Source: Hemibagrus wyckioides | Taxonomy: Eukaryota > Chordata > Actinopteri > Siluriformes > Bagridae | DNA length: 64,000 nt | Assembly: GCF_019097595.1 (NCBI RefSeq) | Contig: NC_080716.1 | Location: 33,917,401 to 33,981,400 of the forward strand | Direction: 5' to 3' | In this document: one piece after another, positions 10,901-20,580 of the stretch | Layout: every line of letters begins with the position of its first letter | Position numbering within the stretch: the first letter of the stretch is position 1 | The notes under the pieces: model-generated | Told to the model about the DNA's origin: nothing | Databases searched by the model: none | What the model saw: the letters and a program-made list of their open reading frames with translations, nothing else | Program-made: the position numbers and the translations under genes

Positions 10901-13839
10901 TATACAGTAAATTACAGAAGTGTCTTGTAGAGACTAACACACTGCATTGTGTTCAGGTGAAGCTGCAGCTGAGATCAGTGAAGCCACTTACGCACAGGTC
11001 ACGAAGAAAAAGAAGACAAACAGGAACAATGGTAGAGTATTTTAAATAGAAATTTAATGGATTTATCTAAAAACAAAATAAGCAAATAACACGAAGTCTT
11101 CAGCACAGGTCAAGATCAAAAGGCAGGTAATAGACAAAACAAAGCTTGGTACGTGGTGAAAACATACAAACGATACTTTGTGCTAAAGATCTTGGGGGAC
11201 ACGGTGGGCAATGTTTTAACAGAATCCCCCCTCCTAAGAACACCTCCCGGTTTTCTTCTTCTCAGTTGACCTCAAGGTCTGGGCACAGACCTATTGGGGC
11301 ATGCCTGGTGGAAGTCAGCGATCAGGGAGGGTCCAGTATGCCATTGGCTTTGACCTATGACTGTTCCTCTGGCCCGTAACCTTCCTAGTCTACCAAATAC
11401 TGTAAGTGGCCTCTCCTTCACCTGGACTCAAGGATGGAGCAGAACAGAAAGACTGTGGTTCCGTCTATTTCTAGGGTGGCAGTGTGGATTTAGAGGCGTG
11501 GGATTGTCGTGATGGCTGGCTTGAGGAAAGAGGTGTGGAAAGAGGGTGAGATTCAATAACTGGGTGGGAGTTTGAGGCAGCAAGTCATCAGGTTGATTTT
11601 TTGGAGGATCTTAAAGGGACCAATTTAGCGGGGACTCAACTTACTATATGAGAGTTTGAGACGTAGGTTCTTGGTTGATAGCCAAACCATTTGTCCTGGT
11701 TGATGCAGTGGATGTGGGCATCTCCTTCAGTTAGCCTAAATGCGCTGACAGCAGACCGCTCATTGGATGCATACATGTGTGCTGTCTCATACCTCTTGGC
11801 TCCGGTGAAACCAGTCGCCCACAGCTGTACCAGAGGGCTCTCATGACCTCGGGAACATGGGGGGTTGGTAGCCTAGTATACATCGAAAAGGCATGGAGCC
11901 GGATGAGGAGTGGATGAGTGAGTTCTGTGCATATTTGGCCCAGGGGAGAAACTCACTCCACCATTGTTGTTCTCTGCTACAGTAGGTTCGTAGGTAATGT
12001 CCCAATTCCTCTCCATATCTTGGAGGTTAATTAAGCTCCTTGACTATAGACTATATCCTCTGGAATACTGTAGTAACGGAATACGTGTTTGAACAAGGGG
12101 ATGAGTTTGCATCCTTTTGAGAAGCAATCTTCTGCCATAAGGATGGCAGTAAAACAGTGTGAGGAGGGGAGATCAGTGACAAAGTCTACCACCACATGTG
12201 TCCATGGGCATGTGGGGGAGAGGTTCGAGGAGGCCTGCAGGTAGCTGACGAGGGACACAGACTTGGGCGCAGGTGGTGCATGCTTCCACGTAGTTCTTCG
12301 CATTGGTAGCCAGGGAAGGCCACCAAAATATATTGTGGAAATCCAAAAAACAGTGTAAATCCAAATGACAGAAACAGGTCAAGATCAAAAGGTAGATATT
12401 AGACAAAACAAGGTTCGGAACGCAGTGAAAACATACAAATGATACTTCGCCCTAAAGCAGTGGCATCCATGTTTAAATGTCTGTACACCCGAAAGTGTTG
12501 AACCCAGAAGTGTCAGAATTCGGTTGATGGGTCCCTCTGCTGGATGTTGGGGAAATGGCTGGCAACTTTGTAACAGTAGTTTTGGCAGGAGACTGTTAAT
12601 GACTGATGTTTATATTGATGAGTTTTGACTCATGTATAAAAATAGCTAATGATCATTGAATGATTTTATTCTCTGCTACTGCAGGTGCTGATGCTGATGT
12701 GACTTATGCTGAGATTGAACTAAAACCAGCAAAAAAAGCAAAGAGAGTAAAAGGTAGAGCAAAATGATCTTTTATTTCATGTCATAGATCACCTGCACAC
12801 TGTTCTTGTTTAATGTAATGAATAAAACACTCTGTTGTGCTGTTATAGGAAAATAATCACTGACACTGTGGTGTGATGAAGCAGAGTTACAGCTTCAGAG
12901 TTACTACACTGAAGGTCATTATTTTCCCATTACAGCACATCACAAAGTGTTTAACCACAGCAGTTTCATTATTTTTCTGGGATTTCTGCAAAAGTTAATT
13001 CCTCTTAACACTGTATAATACAGCACATAAAATATAAACAGTCGACCAAATCCACTATCTGTCCTGTAACCAACCACCAAGTCCTCTGTCTTGAAGATTT
13101 TCCCATGTCAGAATATTTACAGGAAAAAATTACAGGAAAATCGATTTTAACAATTGCATGTTTTTTTTTTTTTTTATAAATAACAACAAATCCCCCTATA
13201 GAAATGGTAATGTATTAAAATTAGTTCTTTAATATAAATCTGTGATGTACATCTGCACTTCTGTCAGAGCTGCTTTAATAGAAAATTAATCACCAATTTC
13301 TGACCAATCAGAATTCAGGATTCAACACTGCTGTGGTCTAATGTATTTTAATTGTATATGATGTAATATCTAGATCATTTTCTGTTCAATAATTTAGATG
13401 AGTTGTAATATTTTTAGGAGATTAATTTATATCTGGTTTCCACTAGGAAAGGCCAGTGTAGATGATGATACTGTCTACTCAGAGCTGAAGCACAACAGAG
13501 AGGTAAGACTCATGACATTTACAGCATCTTTCTTAAAGTACAAACCAAACACCATGAATTAAGCCATCTAGCAGTTACAGTACACAAAACCCTGCATCAC
13601 AGAATCTGTAAGATTTCATCCATGTTCATTTGGAAGCTGTCTAGATAACTTTCTCCATCTCTCAGTCTACATAGACGGTTATGACATAGTTAACTATGAA
13701 CATGCAAAAACACTGACACAGCAAATAACATGAATAATTGATTTGTTGCCTCAGTCACTGATTTAACTAGTTTGTAACATCAGTGACAGCAATATATTTA
13801 TAAATGTATTTACTGTCTCTTTCTTTCTCTCTGCAGTGA
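1633..13839 (+). CDS. Gene A: ITIM-bearing Ig-superfamily leukocyte receptor (LITR/Fc-receptor-like), 5'-partial
   Basis: This is a multi-exon gene for a type I membrane receptor, and its tail suggests an inhibitory immune role. I read the exons as 1633-1905, 2528-2794, 8318-8653, 8970-9245 (four Ig domains), 9593-9706 (membrane span), 10599-10691, 10788-10838, 10957-11031, 12685-12753, 13447-13502 (tail) and 13837-13839 (stop). Every internal junction is AG/GT and phase 1, except the last intron, which is phase 0. The membrane span has no charged residue, so no adaptor pairing is expected. The tail has four tyrosines in YxxV/I/L context, spaced 23, 21 and 26 residues apart. Family knowledge: teleost LITR and FcR-like receptors have this layout, and phosphorylated ITIMs recruit SHP phosphatases. 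The leader and possibly more Ig exons lie upstream of the window. Ligand and exact family member are not determined. Large transposon insertions sit in the D2-D3 intron and in one tail intron. Confidence 0.85.
2528..2794 (+). CDS. Gene A Ig domain exon (D2-type)
   Basis: An 89-codon, phase 1-1 exon with acceptor accaacag and donor gtacag. Ig hallmarks are [14 protein letters not shown] and AGETEYKC. The block from VRVNPQSS through FQWYK is identical to the D2 exon of gene B at 42482-42772, and the roughly 200 bp of intron before it also align with gene B. This shows the two genes are tandem paralogues. Confidence 0.88.
3431..6780 (-). mobile_element. 5'-truncated L1/Tx1-like LINE, interrupted by an RTE LINE
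   Basis: It is flanked by the 15-bp direct repeat CTGAGAGCTAATCTT (3416-3430 and 6781-6795), a target-site duplication. The T run at 3429-3440 is the poly(A) tail read in reverse. On the minus strand around 6373-6290, [13 protein letters not shown] matches the C-terminal part of L1/Tx1-type ORF2. It lies at the inner end of the foldback element's left arm, so it is younger than that element. Confidence 0.72.
3792..6281 (+). mobile_element. RTE-type LINE, internally broken
   Basis: It carries an apurinic endonuclease part (3942-4433: [23 protein letters not shown]) and a reverse transcriptase part (4451-6245: [13 protein letters not shown], catalytic FADDIV), ending in MIRCGDP as RTE elements do. 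In-frame stops at 4757-4759, 5056-5058 and 5221-5223, plus an apparent deletion after 4400, split the reading frame. The 3' end has a (GAA)n tail at 6260-6284. A direct repeat of 16-18 bp (GAAGACAGCTTGATTGAA, 3774-3791 and 6282-6299) marks the insertion into the L1-like LINE. Confidence 0.85.
7293..8317. other. Remaining part of D2-D3 intron
   Basis: AT-rich with no exon or clear repeat seen. It ends in the D3 acceptor. Confidence 0.5.
8318..8653 (+). CDS. Gene A Ig domain exon (D3)
   Basis: A 112-codon, phase 1-1 exon after the acceptor gtgtaacag. Ig hallmarks are [18 protein letters not shown] and [10 protein letters not shown]. It is longer than the other domains because of a glycine/serine-rich loop near NNNGGYS and SRGSGGN. 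It starts with [14 protein letters not shown], a common opening for fish FcR-like domains. It is separated from D2 by a 5.5-kb intron filled by a nested mobile element. Confidence 0.86.
8970..9245 (+). CDS. Gene A Ig domain exon (D4, membrane-proximal)
   Basis: A 92-codon, phase 1-1 exon with acceptor gtttaag and donor gtgagtc. Ig hallmarks are [17 protein letters not shown] in place of the usual WY, and TGVYWCES. Two extra cysteines (VLDCSHW and GSTCNIS) could form a second disulfide, and NIS and NIT are possible N-glycosylation sites. It resembles membrane-proximal domains of predicted fish Fc-receptor-like proteins. Confidence 0.86.
9593..9706 (+). CDS. Gene A transmembrane exon
   Basis: A 38-codon, phase 1-1 exon. 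A short stalk (SDPRSSGG) precedes the hydrophobic run [19 protein letters not shown], followed by WSHKRKK as a stop-transfer signal. No acidic or basic residue lies inside the span, so the receptor probably signals through its own tail and not through an ITAM adaptor. Confidence 0.88.
9707..10598. other. Intron after the transmembrane exon
   Basis: AT-rich. The minus-strand reading frame over this stretch has no recognisable motif and is taken as chance. Confidence 0.5.
10599..10691 (+). CDS. Gene A cytoplasmic exon 1 (linker)
   Basis: A 31-codon, phase 1-1 exon between acceptor ctttatag and a donor read as ggctg|gtcaga. The product is hydrophilic and rich in K, Q, S and N ([13 protein letters not shown] then SAAEGSQSG), with no tyrosine. 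It is probably a flexible linker after the membrane. Confidence 0.75.
10788..10838 (+). CDS. Gene A cytoplasmic exon 2, motif NIYATV
   Basis: A 17-codon, phase 1-1 exon. It carries [17 protein letters not shown]. The tyrosine has valine at +3 but asparagine at -2, so this is only an ITIM-like motif. Acceptor tctgtag and donor gtagct are plain matches. Confidence 0.75.
10957..11031 (+). CDS. Gene A cytoplasmic exon 3, motif ATYAQV
   Basis: A 25-codon, phase 1-1 exon with acceptor gttcag and donor gtagag. It carries SEATYAQV with alanine at -2 and valine at +3, followed by a basic run of lysines. It is a weak ITIM-like site. The intron after it holds a Ty3/gypsy remnant. Confidence 0.76.
11036..12575 (-). 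mobile_element. Ty3/gypsy LTR retrotransposon remnant, in a gene A tail intron
   Basis: The minus strand shows an integrase zinc-binding part (around 12345-12260: [16 protein letters not shown]) and an integrase core piece (FVTDLPSS), then degraded C-terminal sequence down to about 11200. Direct repeats of about 85 bp at 11105-11190 and 12376-12462 are probably LTR remnants. Gag, protease and reverse transcriptase are absent and stops are frequent, so it is a dead, internally deleted copy. Confidence 0.72.
12685..12753 (+). CDS. Gene A cytoplasmic exon 4, ITIM VTYAEI
   Basis: A 23-codon, phase 1-1 exon with acceptor ctactgcag and donor gtagag. [12 protein letters not shown] fits the ITIM consensus (V at -2, I at +3) and is the best inhibitory motif in the tail. 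A lysine-rich end (PAKKAKRVK) follows. Confidence 0.82.
12754..13446. other. Intron between tail exons 4 and 5
   Basis: AT-rich with a 15-base T run near 13165. No exon or known element recognised. Confidence 0.45.
13447..13502 (+). CDS. Gene A cytoplasmic exon 5, motif TVYSEL
   Basis: A 56-nt exon that enters in phase 1 and leaves in phase 0 (donor gtaaga). [14 protein letters not shown] gives an ITIM/ITSM-like site with threonine at -2 and leucine at +3. These are the last residues before the stop. Confidence 0.8.
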
Positions 13840-13875
13840 ACCATGTGTCTGTTCTGATGAAGCTACAGTTATCAA

Positions 13876-13967
<92 letters not shown>

Positions 13968-14045
13968 GAAAATGTACACATTACAGGTGCAGAAAAAGAA
14001 TATGTTTAATAATATAAGAAATAATCAAGAATAATAAAATAAATG
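13837..14045 (+). other. Gene A terminal exon: stop codon and 3'UTR
   Basis: The acceptor ctctctgcag is followed directly by TGA (13837-13839), so the last exon adds no residue. The exon continues as 3'UTR with a GATA array and has overlapping AATAAA signals at 14033-14043. The true polyadenylation site is not proven. The tract could also belong to the repeat that follows. Confidence 0.6.
13875..13968. repeat. (GATA)n microsatellite in gene A 3'UTR
   Basis: About 23 uninterrupted tetranucleotide copies begin 36 bp after the stop codon. The chance reading frames across it (poly-YLSI on the minus strand) are not genes. Confidence 0.95.
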
Positions 14046-14224
14046 TAATCTCTAATATTATATAATATTATAAATTAAAATAAATATAACTGTATACACC
14101 AGCGCAAGTAGTAACAACAGATATACAGCAAAGTAGATATGATCATCCACAATAATCTGCATCAGTGTAATTATATAGTGATTAGCAGCAGTGCAGTAAA
14201 CAGAATCCCACCAACAGAAGCCCA

Positions 14225-14620
14225 ATGCACTTATTTAAGGAACAGACACAATAACATCCTGGTACAGTGATGAACTATTCTCCTGTACCGGTCCTTGCTG
14301 CAGCTGTTTGACCAATAAGTCATGGAGGGGATGTGATGCATTGTCCAGGATGGACACTAGTTTGTTTAGTGTCTTCTTTTCCACGATCACATCAAAACAG
14401 TTGAGGGAGCATCCCAGTACAGAGCCAGTCTTCTTTATCAGTGTGTTCAGCTTCCTTGCTTCTCCGGCTCTAATGCTGCCTCCCCAGCATAATGCTGCAA
14501 AGAAGACAGCACTCACAACATCAGACTGGTAGAAGATCTCCAACATCTTACTGCAAACATTAAAGCATCTGATCTTCCTCAGAAAGTACAGTCTACTCAT
14601 CCCCTTCCTGTACACAGCAG
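14225..14620 (-). mobile_element. LINE reverse-transcriptase C-terminal fragment
   Basis: The minus strand reads RLYFLRKIRCFNVCSKML, then VVSAVFFAALCWGGS, a typical post-RT segment of fish L2/Maui-like or CR1-group LINEs, ending shortly after ASHPLHDLL. Only the distal part of the ORF remains. Its upstream edge passes directly into the 34-bp minisatellite. Confidence 0.7.
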
Positions 14621-15338
14621 TAGAGTCTACTCATCCCCTTCCTGTACACAGCAGTAGAGTCCACTCATCCCCTTCCTGTACACAGCAGTAGAGTCTACTC
14701 ATCCCCTTCCTGTACACAGCAGTAGAGTCCACTCATCCCCTTCCTGTACACAGCAGTAGAGTCTACTCATCCCCTTCCTATACACAGCAGTAGAGTCGAC
14801 TCATCCCCTTCCTGTACACAGCAGTAGAGTCTACTCATCCCCTTCCTGTACACAGCAGTAGAGTCTACTCATCCCCTTCCTGTACACAGCAGTAGAGTCT
14901 ACTCATCCCCTTCCTGTACACAGCAGTAGAGTCTACGCATCCCCTTCCACTACACAGCAGTAGAGTCTACTCATCCCCTTCCTGTACACAGCAGTAGAGT
15001 CTACTCATCCCCTTCCTGTACACAGCAGTAGAGTCTACTCATCCCCTTCCTGTACACAGCAGTAGAATATACTCATCCCCTTCCTGTACACAGCAGTAGA
15101 CTATACTCATCCCCTTCCTGTACACAGCAGTAGAGTCTACTCATCCCCTTCCTGTACACAGCAGTAGAGTCTACTCATCCCCTTCCTGTACACAGCAGTA
15201 GAGTCTACTCATCCCCTTCCTGTACACAGCAGTAGAGTCTACTCATCCCCTTCCTGTACACAGCAGTAGAGTCTACTCATCCCCTTCCTGTACACAGCAG
15301 TAGAGTCTACTCATCCCCTTCCTGTACACAGCAGTACA
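14591..15338. repeat. 34-bp minisatellite, about 22 copies
   Basis: The unit contains CTACTCATCCCCTTCCTG and CACAGCAGTAGAG with a strict 34-bp step (14591, 14625 and so on). Only a few point variants occur. The unit is the plus-strand view of the LINE codons for RKGMSRLY, so the array arose by tandem copying inside the LINE. Confidence 0.93.
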
Positions 15339-16075
15339 GCCTATATGCAATTTTTTACTCTTTTTATACTCATTCTGTATATATACATGTGGCATATTTT
15401 AAAGCATTTAAAAATATATAATTCATAGTAAATATAATTGTATTAATGCACTTTCACCTGGATACATGCTATACAAGTACAAGAAAAATAAGGTCAGAAA
15501 CGAGAGTCTAAAATACAGATCTTTCTGTTACTCATATACTAATTCCACTGAAAGTACATTACTTTATGTTTGTGGCTCATTTACATATTTTAACAATAAT
15601 GTTTATTTTTATTTTTCTCATATACTTACACTTCAGTGCTTTTGGTTGGTTTTTGGAAACGTGAGTGAAGTCTGTAAGGCCGTCACTGTTTTCTAACAGA
15701 AAGTAAGTTAATCTTGTTGATGTACAAAACTTCACTGATGAACGAATTAAGATGAAAGTAAAGTTAACTGAGATGAAGAATTATTTCCTTTTTTTTTGTC
15801 TTTTTAAATTTTCATGTTGCTTTTGCAAATTTTCTCTATTTATATTTTATATATATGACCTGATGCTTTGTAACTCATCTCACTGTGTTCATAAATGTCC
15901 TGATATGACTTTGTTTGTAGCTTAAATAATGTTTGTATTAAAGTTTCATGCATGCACAATACCTATTTTAATAAAGCATTGGAAGTGGAATAGAGATATT
16001 ATGCATTCACAAAATCTCTGAAAGTAAATCGATGTACATGAGCTGGAAGAACATTATTCTTGTAACAAATACACT
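15339..16075. other. Intergenic, no gene recognised
   Basis: AT-rich. The reading frame at 15466-15696 has low-complexity aromatic content and no motif. Confidence 0.45.
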
Positions 16076-16453
16076 AAGACAGGCATCGAAGACTCCATGT
16101 GTAGATTTTAATGGAGAACATTAGCAAATAATCCAATATGGGAGGCAGAGGCAGAAAGCAGAAACAGGCAGGGTTCAAATGAGCAGAAAACAGCAATTAA
16201 CGTAGCAGACAGAAATCCAATACAGAAATCCAAAAAGCACAAAACCAGGAAACAGAAAAACTAGGTCATAACCATGGAAAGCAAACAAGAACAATGAAAC
16301 AAGGCTTGATAACACAGGAGAACTTCACACTTAGCATATGCATGGCTTAAATGACTTAAAACCAGGAAGTGAACTGAGTGACCTGGAAGTGTCAGTATTT
16401 GGGTGAGGCTTCCCTCTGATGGTGAAGAGGGGGAGGTGTGACTGAGGGTGTTA
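16076..16453 (-). mobile_element. Possible solo LTR of a Ty3/gypsy-like element
   Basis: Purine-rich sequence with repeated CAGAAA/CAAACA words. Its right part (GGAAGTGTCAGTATTTGGG, then TCCCTCTG and a terminal TTACAA) resembles the outer LTR part of the gypsy remnant near 12500-12575. No coding part is present. Boundaries and class are tentative. Confidence 0.4.
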
Positions 16454-17550
16454 CAATTCTATCAACATATGTTTGAAGACACGCCCACATTTCTTTTTAA
16501 CTTGTGGTTGTTGTTGCAGTTTACAGGGAAATTCTTCAGAGCTCCTCTAAGGCCATTGTTCTCATAAGCATAGATTTTAGTGGGACAAGGCAACATTAAT
16601 AATGTTAACTCTCAACTTTTTGGTTTGATGCTTTACCACTTGATTGGTGCTTTAATCTACTGTTTAGTGATTTACTGCATAAAGAACAATTGAAAGTCAA
16701 TAACATAAATCTAGCAGCTCGTTTAGAACAGCTTTACACCCTCTCCACCTTTTATCATTAGATAAGGATCACAAATGTACATGTGTACTCATCCATATTC
16801 ATCACAGTCTTGTCCTCTCTGCATCAGGACAATATTTTAACTGAAATTAGTTACACTTGGGTTTTCTGTAGAATTGCTAATGAATCATAAATGATCATAC
16901 AGCTCAAACATTTTCAGAATGAAGAAAAAACTCAATAGAGAGTAATTATAATTTAAGCGTTAATAAAGCAGCCACAGATTTGACCTAGTAACATTAGTCA
17001 CTAGGCTTAGGAGATGTATATTTTATTGTGATAAATCGTACTAAATTGTTCAAATAAATCGCTGCCTGAGAAAAGTCTGCATTAAATGTACATTTGTGCT
17101 TAAATGCTTTTAGCAGAATAATAACCACAATAATGGTAGTGACCAGTAAGAGAGCAGGAAAGCATGACCATGGGATTACATTAACACTAAAGCTCTGACT
17201 GATTAAGACTGACTTTATAAGAGTGTCACGGTGCTGTCTCACAGTTCCAGTGTCCCTGGTTCATTCCTGAGCTCAGATTTTCTCCTGATCACATCAAATT
17301 CACTTGGGTTTCCTAACACATGGTTTTACCTTTAAATTTTGTATGTTTTTCTGCTTAGCATGCGGAGAAAACACACAGCTCTTTGTCTCTAATGCAGATG
17401 TCTAAGAGAATTTTTTTTTATCTTAATGATGAGATCAGTGAATCTCCTCTACTGTCAGTTTCCTCATTTGTATGTTTGCATATTTAGATTTCCTGGAAAG
17501 AGGAAGGAAGAACAGATACAGAGTCAGCATGTACTAAAATAGTATTAAGA
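16454..17550. other. Intergenic, degraded repeats
   Basis: Around 17222-17400 there is sequence like a common fish interspersed repeat (GGTGCTGTCTCACAGTTCC and following). No exon is supported. Confidence 0.4.
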
Positions 17551-17772
17551 CTTTAACTCACACCTCTGCTCTGTCAGTCAGTCAGTCATTAGAGGGACAG
17601 GATGGAGCTCAGTCCACTCTCTGTGATGCTCTGTGAGTAAATGTTCTCTTTGTGTCTTCATTAGAGTGAGTGGTGGGGTATAAAGTTGTTCATCTGCAGT
17701 CTGAATGTCCTGAGTGATGATCTTATTGTGTGATTAGGACATTGTGTGTACTTCAGCATGACTGCTCAGGTG
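17551..17772 (+). repeat. Leader-exon duplication block, copy 1
   Basis: These 222 bp align without gaps to 29037-29258, and I see only one difference (CACCTCTG against CACTTCTG). The block holds 5'UTR, the leader exon and the start of intron 1. Looser similarity continues downstream. Confidence 0.9.
17602..17632 (+). CDS. Orphan signal-peptide leader exon (copy 1)
   Basis: ATG GAG CTC and onward encodes MELSPLSVML plus one base, then donor GTGAGTAAA, giving phase 1. It is identical to the gene B leader at 29088-29118. No matching second leader exon or Ig exon is visible before 29 kb. It may be an alternative first exon of gene B (a 23-kb intron) or the remnant of a lost receptor gene. Confidence 0.7.
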
Positions 17773-17984
17773 GATCAGTGTCTCCATATCTGTTATGAGA
17801 AGGGTTTAGTTTGATGTGTATCTACTCTCAGTAACTATGATAGTTCAACAGGTAAGAGTACAAGTAGAGCGAGTTTAAAACACAGGTCTGTTTTAGTGGA
17901 ATCTGCGTTTGATCGTCATCTTCTGGTGGTGTTTCCTGTATACAGAAAGGTTTTAAAAACTCGGACTACTCTGAAGCAACTCAG

Positions 17985-18520
17985 CGCAATAAGTTCATTC
18001 TAATACTCACTAACACCAAACTACTGTTTAGTATTATTTATTTATTTGGGCCAAATCTTCCTCATGAATTATGCAGAAATACACACTTCTCATTAGCCTT
18101 GTACACTGACACACACAGGGCAGTGACAGTTTTAGAGGCGTGAGAACAGAGACAGTTTTAGAGGCGTGAGAACGGAGACAAGTTGGCAGTTGTGGTTTAG
18201 CTTTTTTTTTTTTTAAATTCAGTGCTGTGTGTTCAGCAGTGAAGAAGGGGAGGAAGTGTGAAGCTGAAAATATTTGCACGTTGCATGCATTTAATTTGTT
18301 GATTCATTCAATTTCTAAGCCTACCACCTGCATCATGCAGAAAAAATCAAGATGCAAATGGTCAGTTTGGGTAAACCTGTGTCCACTCTGGGCTTGAATT
18401 CCTGTTTGACAGGAGTGATCTTCTGCTGTTGTGGTCTGTCTGCTTCAAAGTTCCATGTTTTGTGCATTCTGAAATGTGTTTCTGCTTAAAGTGTGTCTGT
18501 TTCAGATACACTGCATTTAA
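17985..18520 (+). repeat. Copy of the intron-1 repeat unit
   Basis: It shares ordered landmarks with units at 29.9, 33.1, 34.5 and 35.3 kb: CTTCTCATTAGCC, CAGTGACAG, CACCTGCATCATGCAG (18325-18340), GTCAGTTTGGG and GATCTTCTGCTGTTGTGGTC. The leader exon plus part of its first intron were therefore copied together. Confidence 0.8.
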
Positions 18521-20284
18521 CTATAGGTTGTAAAGTCCAGCATCTTACAAGGAAAAGGAATAGAAACCCCTAATCCAGTAGTTTACCTTGTTATGACTGA
18601 ACATCTAAATGAAACAGAATATTAGCAAAATCATCCAAGATTAATGAAATGAGTTCATTTCCAAAGTTAATTGCTTGGTCATCTAGTTCTCTTTTACTTA
18701 TCGTGTCTTGTATTAGTCCATGTCTTATCTTGTAAAATCCAGCACTGATGTGCACTGCCTGTACGTTAAATGTGCACCGTTTGGCTGCTTATTATTCCGT
18801 GTTAAAAATAAGAGCAATTGTTTGTCTGGAAACAAGCATTTCTCCTTTGCTTTCTTCCTTTCCTTCTTTTCTTCTCTTTCCTCTCATTTCTTCTCTTTTT
18901 TCCTTCCTCCCCCGAAACAGACTATTCTTCCCCAGCTGGTTTCAGTGTAAAACTCTGCTAGACAACATCATCATAAGTGCATTTCTTCCCAGTCCTGGCA
19001 GAGGGAGTAAGACAGTCAGGGTTAGAGGTTTGTAAATCAAGCTTAGACCTAAATCAGTGTTGTATATGAGCACTAACACGGTCTACAGAATTGGGGTGAA
19101 TTGTTGCTAGATGTCTGCAGTGAAGAACATCACACACTTCTTCTAATGAAAAACTGTAACATGAAAATAGTTTCTTGTATATTTTACTGTATTAATTAAC
19201 ATTAAATCCTGTTTGTTACTCTGAGACCATGCTACACCGACAGCAGCCAGCAGAGGGCAGCAGTGGTGCACACAGTGATAGCAGGAGAACAAATTACAGA
19301 CTTCTCCAGGATGATTAACCTGGATTTCCTGAACCTGTCCAGCAGTATACTTAAGACCAGACTTTGACACAGCCCTTTGCTACACCTTTGTAGAGGAGTG
19401 ACAGATATGTTATGTTGGTGAAGACTCTCTGTACAAGAATGATGACTCAGCTGTAATAAAATATCAGAGTAAGGATGTTTATTTACAGTGTCTGTGATGT
19501 ACAAATAGTCTCAAAGTGCACCACAATATCTTAATATATAATAAAAAAGAGAATAATATACACCTTCCAAACAGAGAAACCACAAGCAGTACAAGCAGGA
19601 ACAAGCCTGTAACTAGTACTTCCGGACATCTTTCAAAATAAAAGTTCGGCAGTTCTGGGGTTTCACTCTGAAATTGAGTATATTACAGGGATTTAAGGAA
19701 ACTCTCACATGTAGTGATGTTTCATCCATGATCCAATCATTCTCCTTCACTTCCATGTACTGACTCATTATTTTATTCTCTTAAGTCTCGACTGTGTAAA
19801 ACACATGACTGCTTCAGCAGATTGTTCCTGCTTTTTAAAGACTGCATTATCGTGCAGGATGTGAAGGAGCAAATCATTGGTTGGATGTATTGAAGAATCC
19901 ACCCCTTACTAGTCAGGATTAAAACCATACAGCAGTTACCACTAGAGGGAGTCAAAGACATTTTAATATTGAGTATGAACGTGTTCAGTTATGTGAAATG
20001 TAATTGCTGTAACAGTTTTTATTTGATTGTCCAATAGGAAGTTTCTCCTGTTATGATGGATCTGTTATGAGCCAATCAGAAAAGATTTGTGTAGGGAAGA
20101 GACTGGTGTGAGAATAATGTGCTCCAGAACTGTGTAGAGTGTTGAAAAGTGCTGAAATGAGTTAAAATAAGGATTTCTTTGAGAATATTTCCATGTATCC
20201 AGTTACTAAACCATAAGTAAAGACTTTAGACTCGTTGTTACGAGCGGACGTCATTAACTGGGACTCCAGGTCACTGGTGTTTAG
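18521..20284. other. Region without recognised gene
   Basis: Mixed unique and low-complexity sequence, including a pyrimidine-rich tract at 18840-18930. Short reading frames here have no motif. Confidence 0.4.
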
Positions 20285-20580
20285 TCAAGTAGCTTTTATT
20301 GTCATTTGAAGCACATACAGCTGGTACAGTACACAGTAACATGAAACAACGTTCCTCCAGGACCATGGTGCTACATAAAACACACAACTACAGGAGACAA
20401 CACAGAACTAAGGTCACTACACAGACCTACACAGTACTACATAAAGTGCATGTGTGTAAACAGTGCAAGACAGTACAGTACAGTACAATAACTGACCAGG
20501 GACAGTGCAGCACTGACCACTACACAGTTTTGTAATGAATAAAGTGCAATAGTAAAATGCTGTGGATGTAAACACAATAC
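20285..20580 (-). mobile_element. Rex1-type LINE 3'-end fragment
   Basis: AGCTTTTATTGTCATTT, followed by CATACAGCTGGTACAGTA and GAAACAACGTTCCTCCAGG, corresponds to the 3' terminus of the larger LINE at 22173. Only the 3'UTR is left. Confidence 0.7.

Noticed and set aside
16994..17242. Minus-strand frame with a hydrophobic stretch (ALLLVTTIIVVIILL) that looks like a membrane span
   Set aside because: No splice sites, partner exons or family motif, and its N-terminal part overlaps a common interspersed repeat.
20299..20535. Plus-strand 78-residue frame
   Set aside because: Antisense to a Rex1-type 3'UTR fragment.
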